From NCBI RefSeq assembly GCF_000499845.2, contig NC_023751.2, positions 6,587,835 to 6,651,834 on the forward strand: 64,000 nt of DNA, given 5' to 3'. Below the pieces are notes generated by a model, which was not told the origin of the DNA, did not search any database, and saw only the letters and a list, made by a program, of their open reading frames with translations. Made by a program: the position numbers and the translations under genes. Origin of the DNA: Phaseolus vulgaris. Its lineage: Eukaryota > Streptophyta > Magnoliopsida > Fabales > Fabaceae. Shown here piece after piece: positions 33,733-44,500 of the stretch; within the stretch, counting starts at the first letter, position 1, and the number at the start of each line of letters is the position of its first letter.

Positions 33733-33807
33733 TTCGTCAGAACATAACGATCGATAGCAAGATAGAGAAACAGTAGCTTCAGGAAGACAGAAAACGAAAC
33801 CAGAGCA

Positions 33808-36800
33808 ATGGCTGCTCTGCGTGCCATGCTTCGTCACATTAACATGTGCGCCACCTTTGCTTCACCGCCGCGCCCAACTATGGCGTTGCTTTTGAGTTGT
33901 GGAGTCACGTGGCACCATCTTATTCCCTCCAAAACCTCCAGAGCCGTTAAATCCCACGCAGGTTCAGACAGTTACAAGTTAGTGGTGAAGAAAGACGAGC
34001 GGTTGGGAGCGGGAGAGTGTGTAGACGAGGTTGTTGGGAATGGGACCACAATTGCGGCCATCGTAACTTCCTTGGGGGGGCCACCTGCCGCCGTTGGAAT
34101 CGTTCGGCTTTCAGGCCCTGGAGCAGTGTCTATTGCGGGCCGGGTGTTCCGGCCCGCCCGGAACTCGTGGCGGCCCACCAGCCACGTCGTGGAATACGGC
34201 GTCGTCTTGGACTCCGACGGCAACGTGATCGATGAGGTCTTGGCGGTGCCGATGCTGGCTCCGAGGTCGTACACGCGCGAAGATGTGGTGGAGCTTCAGT
34301 GTCACGGGAGCGAAGTATGTCTGCGCCGAGTGCTAAGGACTTGTTTGGAAGCCGGGGCAACGCTTGCTCAACCAGGTGCGTCTCTGTTACTCTGAATAAA
34401 CTTAATGCTCTTTTTAACCCTCTCTCGACAACCAAATGCAAATTAGTTGTTTGTGTTTTCTTCTTCTAGGCGAGTTCACTCTTCGCGCTTTTCTTAACGG
34501 TCGTTTGGATCTCTCACAAGCCGAAAATGTTGCAAGATTAATTGCTGCCAAATCTGTGGCTGCTGCAGATGCTGCACTACAAGGAATTCAGGTATGTTTA
34601 ACTCAACGTTGTTTCCATGTTTTACTGTATCATCATCATGATGTTTGGTGTAAGACTTGCCTGGTTGCGTCTGATGACAGGGTGGCTTTTCTTCACTTGT
34701 TCGATCTTTGAGGAGTCAGTGCATTGAGTTGCTTACTGAGATTGAAGCACGTTTAGACTTCGATGATGAGATGCCGCCTCTGGATTTGAATCTGATTATG
34801 GATAAAATCCATGACATGTCACGAGACGTTGAGAATGCATTGGAGACAGCAAACTATGACAAGCTTCTGCAATCTGGATTACAGGTATGGTTTGGAACAC
34901 AGGGCATAATAAGCTGTAATAGGTATAGAAGTTTGTTTCTCCTCTTACAAAGTGGTTTAGATCTATCTTTTTACCTGTGATTGGATCACTCATAAATATA
35001 TATTGTTACATTTGAGATGTCTAATTCCCAACATAAAAGTGTGTTGGGGATTTCACAAGAGATAAATAAATTATAGTAAATAAGAGGAGATGCTGATTTT
35101 ATAAATTTAAGTTAGACTTAAATTACTTTGTGATACAACATGAATTTGTCATTCTATTTCTGTGTGAATATGAGGATGACTGCTGCTGTTCCTATTTTTT
35201 ATCCTGATATATGAAATTCTTCCAGATAGCAATAGTTGGCCGCCCGAATGTTGGCAAGTCAAGTCTTCTGAATGCATGGAGCAAAGTATGTCATTGTCAT
35301 TTTGGTTATTTGATAACTTCAATTTGATATTTATTGTTTATTGAATCTTTTCTGTTGATATTAACCTTGGTGTTGGCCAACTGAAATCATTCACGTACTT
35401 AATCTGCATCTCAACATAATTTAAATTTAAGCGGAAGAACTATACACATATAATATATATACATATATCTATATATATGTATGTATGTATACGTAAAACA
35501 TTGTGATTGTTTAACTTATTGAGCATGATCTTCTTGTAGCATGCAGAGTGAGAGGGCAATAGTTACTGAAATTGCTGGAACCACTCGTGATGTGATTGAA
35601 GCGAGTATCAGTGTCAGTGGTATTCCTATAACCCTTCTTGATACAGCAGGCATCAGGGACACTGATAACATTGTGGAAAAGATAGGTGCGGCTTTCTTTC
35701 TTTTCTCCTTTGAGTTCAGGACCTATGTTATTTTCCTTTGTTTTTGTTGCACCGTCTTTCTCTTGTCTGTATTGTAGGCTCTAGGCTATAGATCGTTAAG
35801 TGTCCTTTCAAATGTGACGTTATAGCGTCTTCAACTAGTTTAAATCCAGGTTTTTTAATGGCTACACTCAGTAATTCGGTTTTCATGATATCTTAAACTT
35901 GATTGAATGCATTTTTTTTTTGAAAAATATATACAAGCTTTCTAATAATTATCACTTGCTTTAAATTTAGTTTAAGTAAAACACTTGTAAAATCTAGTAA
36001 AAATTAGATAGATATACGGCTATAGATTTTGCCTGATTTGACTTAGCTATAGTTGGATTAGATGTATTTTGTCGTATGCATCTAGTGTTTTGCTACTTAC
36101 CTTAGCATCATTACTTCACATGATGTACTGAAATTTATATTTGTATTCTCCTACTAGGCGTAGAGCGATCTGAAGCAGTTGCTAAGGGGGCTGATTTAAT
36201 TATCATGACTGTGAGTGCTGTTGAAGGGTGGACATCTGAAGACACCAAACTTCTCGAAAGGATTCAATCTACCAAGGTTTGACCATATAATCTTTTTCTC
36301 CCCTTTCTCCTTGTTTTATCATTATATTTAATACTATGTTGATATAGATTAAGCATCAAACTATGTATGTTACCACAAACATATTCTTAATATGATATGA
36401 CATGATAAATTGGCATACAGACACAACCTGGCTGCCTTAAATGCATTGTTATCCTATAGTCAACAACAAGAGTAAAAAGACTTTTTATGCTGGGTGGGAT
36501 CAATTACATGTCTCCAGAAAGGCCATTTAGATCATGTAGTTACCCTTAAAATTTACATTTTGTAGGATAATGCTCTTAAACATAATAAACATTGCACTAT
36601 ACCTTTCATTTTTCTTTTAGTAATAAGCTTGGTACCTGTTAGGCTGTTATTATTTTCTGCCATGCTGTCAGAAAAGAAAAGATGCATGTTCACATTAATC
36701 TGCAATCTTTACTTAACCTTTCTGTTGTAAGACAGGGATCAACTGTCTCATCCACCCCAGTAATCCTTGTAGTCAACAAGATAGATTGTAAACCTTGTGC

Positions 36801-37557
36801 TGAGACTGAATGGGACAAAGGATTTGAGAGTCATAAAATTTTCAGCGAACATGTGTTTACATGTGCTGTTACTGGTCAAGGATTACAAGACTTAGAGAGG
36901 GCGGTATTACAGATTGTGGGTCTTGAAAGCATTCCTGCTGGGGGTCGCAGATGGACTGTCAATCAGGTAAGCTATCATTTTGGCTTTCCATCTTTCTCGC
37001 AAAGTCGTGGCTTCAAAATTTTCTTAAACTTTTAAGTTGGAAGAGAAGGAACGAATAGACTCTTAGATACCATGTACCTTTATTTGGTAAATTTGAACTA
37101 GAAGTAATGGTCAATATTATGCTTAGCTAAGAAGAAAATGTTTGACGGTAAATAACCATGTTGTTGGACTCTACAAAGACTTCTCTGTTTTCTACTATTT
37201 TCCATTTTTACTCCCACCAAGCACAAGTGTTGATCTTCTGTTACAAGACAACATTTTTGCACATGCACCCACATACTCACAAAAGAGTAGTAAAATAACT
37301 TCTTTTCTTTTGGGGGGAGGTCTTGAATCTGGATTGTGTTTGCTGATATAACGATGATTCAGAGACAATGTGAACAACTTGTTCGGACGAAGGAAGCACT
37401 TGCAAGGTTACAATCATCAATAAATGAGGAACTGCCTCTGGATTTTTGGACAATTGATTTGAGGGATGCTGCATTGTCCCTTGGACAGATAAGTGGAGAA
37501 AATATATCGGAGGAGGTTTTATCAAATATATTTGGCAAGTTCTGTATTGGTAAATAG
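33808..37557 (+). CDS. mnmE: tRNA modification GTPase MnmE/TrmE, organellar
   Basis: MnmE, with MnmG, installs the aminomethyl-type modification at U34 of certain tRNAs; the plant protein is expected in mitochondria and/or plastids. Eight exons: 33808-34375, 34470-34591, 34681-34884, 35226-35285, 35547-35685, 36158-36276, 36736-36966, 37363-37557. They sum to 1638 bases (545 residues) in frame. An Ala/Arg/Ser-rich N-terminus (about 1-70) looks like a transit peptide. The folate-binding N-domain starts at [20 protein letters not shown]. After a helical part ([18 protein letters not shown]) comes the G domain from residue 299, with G1 GRPNVGKSS (303-311), G2 GTTRDV, G3 DTAG (350-353) and G4 NKID (418-421). 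The protein ends FCIGK, the conserved C-terminal motif with the catalytic Cys. All key motifs are present, so the gene should be functional. The 3' neighbour ACC1 is convergent. Confidence 0.95.
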
Positions 37558-38878
37558 AATGGCTCCGAAAACGTACGTGGTGATTTTTAGCTAGTTTTCT
37601 TTACATTTATCACTCATGTATAGGACGCCAAATTCAATCTGGCTCTGTACATTTCCCATGGATTTCAAGCCATGGTGATCAGTTTTGTTGTATGTTTCTC
37701 GTACTGATATTATCACGCGAACCCCTCCTTTTTTGGTTGGGATGATTTTTAAATTGAGTTGTATTATTTTAAATCAACGGTCGAAAGATATGGTGCAGTG
37801 CTGTAACTGCAAATAGGTAATCCGCAGAAGCAATTTAGGAAGTTCTTAATTTCATGGTCTCCAAAAATCATTTAGTTTTAAAAAAACTTAAAACATTTAT
37901 GTCGAAATCAGTATTCAATTAATGTTTACCAATTCTTGTTTGGTTTCCCATGCTCTCTTGATGGCCGAAACATTGAAGAATAAATCGAAGATATGCATAT
38001 GCACTAAGGCACTGTTGGCTAGTATAATTGGCCTATAACTGTTTGGTTCCCAATTAATGGTGTGTGTGTTCCTTCGATTGTTGTATTTCTTCGTGTTTTC
38101 TACAGATGCAACTCTAGTAATGCTTGAGCTTGACAATATTTCAAGCACGTTATGCTCAAATTTCTGAAGGATCCATAACCCTCAAATAGGAATGGGTAAG
38201 CGTGAACCCCTCGGACACATGTTTTGCCTTGGGGCTGACAACTCTTTATTGCATGGGGCCAGAGATTTAACAAACTCGCTTGTGGGTAAAGCTTACTACA
38301 CTTAGTTCTTCGATCAAATGCTTGTGTCTCTTTGAGGTCTTTCGTTGTTCGCGTAAAACTTTTAATGTTGAGGTCTTTTATTTGTTATTTTATTGCTTTA
38401 TGCAAAAATGATTGCTACTATAACAGTGTGCAAACATGTAAATGACGAGGAGTAACGGGATTGGATACCTTTATTTTCCTTCTTGTCTGAAATCACGAGT
38501 AAGTCAGGAGGAAACATTGTCAAATTAAGAACACTAATTATTAAAGGGATTGGTGTTAGTAAGAAAATTGCTCCAAAAAATGATTTATACTGATTGTTAT
38601 TTGAAGCTAGAAAGAATATACGAACTAGGCCACCGATCACGAGAGACTTGAATTGACAGTGCTTTAAAATTAGCATAATTCTGGAGGGAGTAATGGTAGC
38701 AAGGTTATATAACTTTACCCTTAAGCTGAACATTTTGTCATAATTTCATTTTTGTAAAAATTAAAACTTTAGATCCCAAATATAATTCTATGCATCAATC
38801 AGATGTTACAAAACTTGTTTTTAAATTTGATGGCTGGATGAGTATTTTCCTCAAATGGTAATTTAACTTGATGTAAAG
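37558..38878. other. 3' flank of MnmE, no other gene
   Basis: This holds the 3' UTR and intergenic sequence. No recognisable coding region; a 111-codon reverse open frame at 38398-38733 shows no family motif. Confidence 0.4.
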
Positions 38879-38889
38879 CATATATCGAC

Positions 38890-39180
38890 TTTTTTTTTTT
38901 TTTTTAATCTTAGATAACACTATTTTCATTTTTATTTTCTCATTCAACACTCTTTTGTTTTTATTTTTCTATCTAACACTCTTTTGTTTTTATTTTCCTA
39001 TCTAGTATCGTTTCTTCTAATGGTTTTATTTTGTATTTTTGAAAAAAAAACTTTTTAGAATTTGGATTCTAGGAATGGTGTTTTTAGAATTTTTTATATT
39101 TTTGTCTAGAATGAATGAAAAAGAAAAAAAGAAATATAAAATAGAATAAAATGTAAATTTAAGAATCAATAAAATAAAAA
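38890..39180 (+). repeat. Left terminal inverted repeat of the MULE
   Basis: It pairs with 41021-41297 on the opposite strand. It starts in a T-run followed by AGATAACACTATTTTCA and includes three CACTCTTTTGTTTTTATTTT-like subrepeats of about 30 bases. Confidence 0.75.
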
Positions 39181-40321
39181 ATAAAAAGGAATTAATAAAT
39201 TAAAAAGAGTTGATAATTTTAATTTTAGATACATTAAAAAAATAAATGTATTGGTTGTAAAAACAATTAATGTTTAAAATAGTTAGACATATAATTATTG
39301 AAGAAATAAATGAATTTGTACAAATAAAAATAAAAAGGTAATAAATTAAAAATGTTTAGTTTAAAATTTAATTATTTTTGTAAGAATGGAGAAAATAAAA
39401 AATTAAATCGTACAACAACATAAAAGTTGAATCTATAAACATAAATTAATATTATTTTTATTATTATTGATTATGTAATCATGTTAATTTCAAATAAAAA
39501 ATACAATACATAATTATAAAAAAAACTCAAGTCAATTAGTAATGGACACACAGATAATAGTGAAATGAAGAATTGAAGTTGTTTATTACTGATGATAATA
39601 TGTTGCAGTTACAAATGAATGTCGTTGTTGTAATTAGTTGTAATTGGGAATGTGGACTCCGATGGTGACTTTTGTTGTGCGTGGATCATTTAGAAATTGT
39701 GGCCATTACAAGAAATATATTGAATTAGCCATGTACCATTTCATGTAAACTCTCAGGAAAGAGAGGTGAGTCACATGTGGACAAACTTAAAAACCAAGTA
39801 TTTCCTAGTTAGAGTTTTCCTGAATTACTTTCAATTTAAAAAAAAATAAATAAAAGAGTAGTAACTGAAGTGTCTACCCTAAATGTGAAATCCTAAAAAA
39901 ATCACTAATGCAAATACTATACTTAATGCATAAAAATAAGAAGAAAAAAATGTAAAAATAAATAAATATAGAAAATAAAAACAGCAACAATAAAAATAAA
40001 AATAAAAACAGAAATAAATAAATAAAGGCAGAAAAAAAATAATAACTAAAAACATAAAAGATATAAAATAAAATCAAAACAAAATAAGATAAAGATAAAA
40101 AAATATAAAAAAATCAAAACAAGATAAAGATAAGAGATATAAGACGATAAAATAAAATAAGAAAAGAATATGCTGAATATTAGATTTTTTTTAGTTATTT
40201 TTTATTTATTTTTTCCTTTTTTTATGTTATACTAAATAGGTATGTCACACTCAACATCTTTCATTTCTCCATCTTTCCTTTTCTATTACACACCCAACAT
40301 TTTGTTTGTTGTAAACAAATA

Positions 40322-40560
40322 ACTTCATTATATATCATTGTTCACTATGATGGATCAATGAAAGAATGTCCCATTGAAAGATGTACATTCAATTTTATGA
40401 CACCAAAAGTTTTTCTTATCAAAAGGAGAATGATCTTACAAAAGAAGTTATCCTCAGAAAAATTTCACAGGAAAGCAGAAGAAAGGGTTGCAACAATTTA
40501 CTTTCGCTACCCAACTAGACTTTGGAGGGACAAGTCATTACACCGTTATTCAGTTAATAT
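40322..40560 (+). pseudogene. MULE transposase N-terminal fragment (mudrA-like)
   Basis: An in-frame stretch reads SLYIIVHYDGSMKECPIERC, then RVATIYFRYP a little downstream. In plant Mutator-like transposases the region before the MuDR domain has this shape: a hydrophobic strand ending in (Y/H)YDG, then a basic middle part, then RV-x-I-x-YRYP. The match is from memory of the family, not from a search. After about 40560 the frame runs into Phe/Ile-rich AT sequence, so the rest of the transposase is missing. Its place inside MULE-type inverted repeats supports the assignment. Confidence 0.5.
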
Positions 40561-41020
40561 TTTTTTTTATAAAATATCCAAACAAATTTATTTAATTTTT
40601 ACTATTACTTATTTTGATATCTTTTTAATAAAAAAATACCAACATTTAATTTGGCACCAACAGTATAATTTATTATAATTTTTTCATTTGAATTTTATTA
40701 TAAAAATATATTTACAAATGTATTATAATTTATTCTCCACAATTCAAATTTACTATTAAAATGCAAAAAAAAGCAAAATAATGTTACAATTACATTTATT
40801 TTACTCATAATATTTATTTACATAAAAGATATTTTATTTAATTCTTTTTGTATTGATATTTCTTCTTAAATTTTTATATATTTAATTTTTAATTTTCAAA
40901 TTTCAAATTTTCTTCTAATTCAATTTTATAAATATTTAAATTCACTATAATTTTATAAATATTTAAAATTTATTCTTCCCATTTTTAATTAAAACTTTTA
41001 AAACATTTTTTACATAAAAA

Positions 41021-41297
41021 TTATTTTATTTTATTGGTTCTTAAATTTATTTTTATTCTATTTTATATTTCTTTTTTTCTTTTCCATTCATTCCAGGAAA
41101 TAAAAAATTCTAAAAATACCATCCCAAAATCTAAATTCTAAGAGTTTTTTTTTTTGAAAATACAAAATGAAATCATGGAAACAACGGTATTAAATAAGAA
41201 AATAAAAAGAAAAGAGTATTGAATTGGAAAATGAAAACAAAATGATACTGATGGAGAAATAAAAGTGAAAATAATGCTATCTGATAAAAAAAAGTTA
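41021..41297 (-). repeat. Right terminal inverted repeat of the MULE
   Basis: It is the inverse of the left arm at 38890-39180. The outer end is the A-run at 41286-41293. It lies immediately beyond the ACC1 3' UTR. Confidence 0.75.
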
Positions 41298-41358
41298 CAT
41301 ATATGGACTACCCAAAATTGTTATGCATAGAAAAACAAAGTTTACACGTTATTACATT

Positions 41359-41364
41359 TTTATT
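41359..41364 (-). terminator. ACC1: Likely polyadenylation signal of ACC1
   Basis: On the reverse strand AATAAA lies about 236 bases after the ACC1 stop codon, a reasonable plant 3' UTR length. Plant poly(A) signals are loose, so this is tentative. Confidence 0.4.
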
Positions 41365-41599
41365 CAAACGTAGGAAGAGAATTAATCAACCAGCCAATAA
41401 ATAGATGGAACATGGCGATGCTGGTGTTGATCCTCTAACTGCATAATTTAATTATCAATCCAAGACTAATGTCATTTACAATTTGAAGCAACGGATCCCT
41501 TCAGTAATGAGGGATATGCTACTTCCTCCTTTGCCTTGGGGACAACAACTTGGCCAAGGGACACAATCCCTTACATTTATAACACACAGACAGAGTCCT

Positions 41600-44500
41600 T
41601 TAACCAAGTACCTTTCGAAGTTCATCAGTCAACTTCCCACGACCCGAAGGCTCCAACTGCACCAAAATTTCCAAGATATAATGAAGCAAGTAATAAACAT
41701 AAACAGTAAACAAAACAATTAGTAACAACATAGGTAATGAAATGAAAAGTTCAAGTTCTTACGTTGCTTAAAAGGGCAGCAAGACCCTGAGGTAGAGCTT
41801 GCAAATCTAGAGCTGAGTCACCAATGTTTGTCAATTGAAGTAACACTTTCTGCACACGCAGTTCCTTTAGTTTATTCTCGTAATGTGCAGGATTATTTTT
41901 CCATTTGAAGAAGGCTTCATCATCCAACCATGCATCTTCTCTACCATTGGCAATATCAGAATTCAAATACCATTCTTTGAGCAAGTTCATTGCAGATGCA
42001 TGTGACAAATGATCACCCGCAGCATCTCTCACACTGTTGATCAGTGACTGCTCTCCAATTCTTCGGTGAAGTCTCTGGTAGAAGACAGCCCGGGAGTTAC
42101 GCCAGTCCAGAACTTCCCTAATTACACCCTTGGCAGCCATTCTTAAGGAAGTATCATGCAGTTCAGCAAACTTTGTAGCTATCTGGGTATACACAGGCAA
42201 AAGCTGTTTCTCACGGGATTTAATCTGCTGCTGTAGGGATTCAAAGGCGGCAAGGTCCCTGTTACTCTTGGCTTCCTGAAGTTTTGCCTTCTGAGTTATC
42301 AACTGTTGATCAAGTCTACCCATACACTCCAACAATTCCCTTGATCTGAATTTGATCTCAATCATTCCTTCTGGCTCAAGGACATTACCTTTAGCTGTTT
42401 GATCAGCATACATTTCAATGTGGTCTGAATTGATTTGACTGTCAACAACCACCCATGCACCACCTCGGAGTTCACCCATCATTGGGATGTACACAAATAT
42501 GGGCTGCTTGTATGTTCTAAGGTTTTCCACAATAGTTGAACCAGCCTGAAGAATTCCTTCAAAAAGGTCCCTTTGCCCTCCTGAAAAGCCTCTCCAATTT
42601 GCGAGAATGAAAAGCGGGAGTTCTTCTCTATTGAAATCCAATATTGCTTGGGCTGTCTTGGTTGCAGAATCAGGAAACCAGACTTGCCCAGCTTGAGGAA
42701 CAACCCTCTCATGAGAATCGAGCTGACCAGGATCAGCAGGTATTATTTGCATTACTGTCTGTGTTTCTACAGCAACAATTCCCACAGGGATTCCTCCAAG
42801 CTTTGCCCTTCCTGTAACAACTGTTCTAGCCCATCCCTCCAGTGTCTCCACAAAGCTGTCCTTGTCAAAGATGCCTCCCAGCCATCTTCCATTACCATCC
42901 AGGGTTCCAGAAATGGCAGCACGAGGATCACATGAGTTTTCTGGTAAATACTCCACTGGTCTTTCTGGAGGATCAAGAGGCTTAACAATGGGAAGCGGTC
43001 CACCTATATGAGAAGGAATGTAGCTAAGCCACTTCAAAATAGAATAAACACCTTCAAGATCGTCGGAAACTGTAAGATGAACTACTCCATTTGTAGCCAT
43101 GATTTTGGGTCCACCAAGTTGCATGTGAGAGCTGTATACCTCCCGACCAAGAAGTTTGTTTAGTGCTGAAAAACCAGTAAGAATTATGGGCTGATCAAGC
43201 CTCTGTATGCATCTCATCCCAAGCCTAGCAAGATAAGCACCTATTCCAACAGTTCTGCCAGTCACATATGTCAATGTAAAAGTTTCCTTGTATGCCCTTG
43301 AATAAGCACCAGCAATAGCCCCACTGCCACTCAAGTTTTCAACCCCAAGGCCATCCTCCTTGCCAACAATGGTATCTATAACCCATCTAGTTTCTCCACT
43401 TTCAAGCTTTAATTCATGTGCCATGACTGAAGATTCTATCCGAGCATAGTCCTCAGGTGTTAAATATACATACTGAAAGCCATGCTCAGGACTAGATTCC
43501 TCAGACCAACCAACTCTGAAACAGGATTTGACTTCCTCTGCTACACCTAAACGGGCACCAGAATTTGCTGCTAAATAAATTAAAGGTAGTTTTCTTTTAC
43601 ACGCAAGATCAGTTACAGCACGGAAGAAAGCATCCTCTCTCGGGCCAAAAGAACCAGCCTTGAAGGTCACATCATTTGAAACAACCAATATTGTTCTTCC
43701 AGATGGGAACTCAGGGGTACGCATATCCATAAACCAGGCTACCATACCCACATCATTGAGTCCAGGGTAATGCTCCACAGGAACAAGAGGAGTACCCCAG
43801 CTACCTTCTCTCTCTGCAAATTTAAGCTCTGTTACCTTTAGAAGATTTTTATCTTTGGCTCTTTGAAATCCTGGATGTTGGACTGCCCATGACTGTTCCA
43901 AAGCAGTTTCAAATGCCTGCAAGAATTATATCTCTTCAGGAAACATGGTTTGACTTCTTGTCTCATCCAGTCATAACAAAAAGTGGTACACCAATATTTC
44001 AGCTAAATAGAACTTACAAGAGGAAAATCATAGCAGTATGTGGTGCCGTTCTTTCTTGCTGAAAGACGTTTTCGGTCAATAACTCCCAAAGGTTGATAAT
44101 TTTCGTTCACTGGCACACCATGCAGTGGACCCTTAACCGAGACTGAATTATATACCACTTTATGAGTGTTGGTATCCTCCTTTTCTCGGTATATCTGAAA
44201 TTATACGAATTAAGAATCAAATAAATATTTATAAATAGTCCCAACTAATAATCCTTTAAATGCAGGTGAGATATAGCTATCAATGAGAATATATTGTTGA
44301 CCCCTACCAATTGAAGACCAACATTGTCCACATATATATCTTTTTGACTTCGTAAAGGTCACAATTTGTGAATACCGATCCATTTTTTAAGATATCAAGG
44401 AAAAAGAATAAAATTCCACTTCATAAAAAATACATTACTCTTCTCACTTTTTCCCTGCCCAAAGAGACTTATCAATCAAAAGGTTTTATCACAGGACCTC

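Larger units (their letters stand above)
38890..41297. mobile_element. Mutator-like element (MULE) with ~280-bp terminal inverted repeats
   Basis: About 280 bases at the left end (38890-39180) reappear inverted at the right end (about 41021-41297) with roughly 80% similarity by eye, including the shared block AAGAAATATAAAATAGAATA. Long terminal inverted repeats are the hallmark of Mutator-like elements. CATATATCGAC at 38879-38889 and CATATATGGAC at 41298-41308 are a candidate 11-base target duplication with one mismatch, although the right arm has a few extra bases (GTTA) before it. The interior includes a fragment resembling the N-terminus of a MULE transposase. The element lies between the convergent 3' ends of MnmE and ACC1, about 60 bases beyond the likely ACC1 polyadenylation signal. 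Confidence 0.7.

Noticed and set aside
40358..40678. 106-codon frame considered as an independent gene
   Set aside because: Its first part resembles a MULE transposase N-terminus and it lies inside MULE-type inverted repeats, while its second half is AT-driven Phe/Ile/Tyr sequence. Annotated as a transposase fragment instead.
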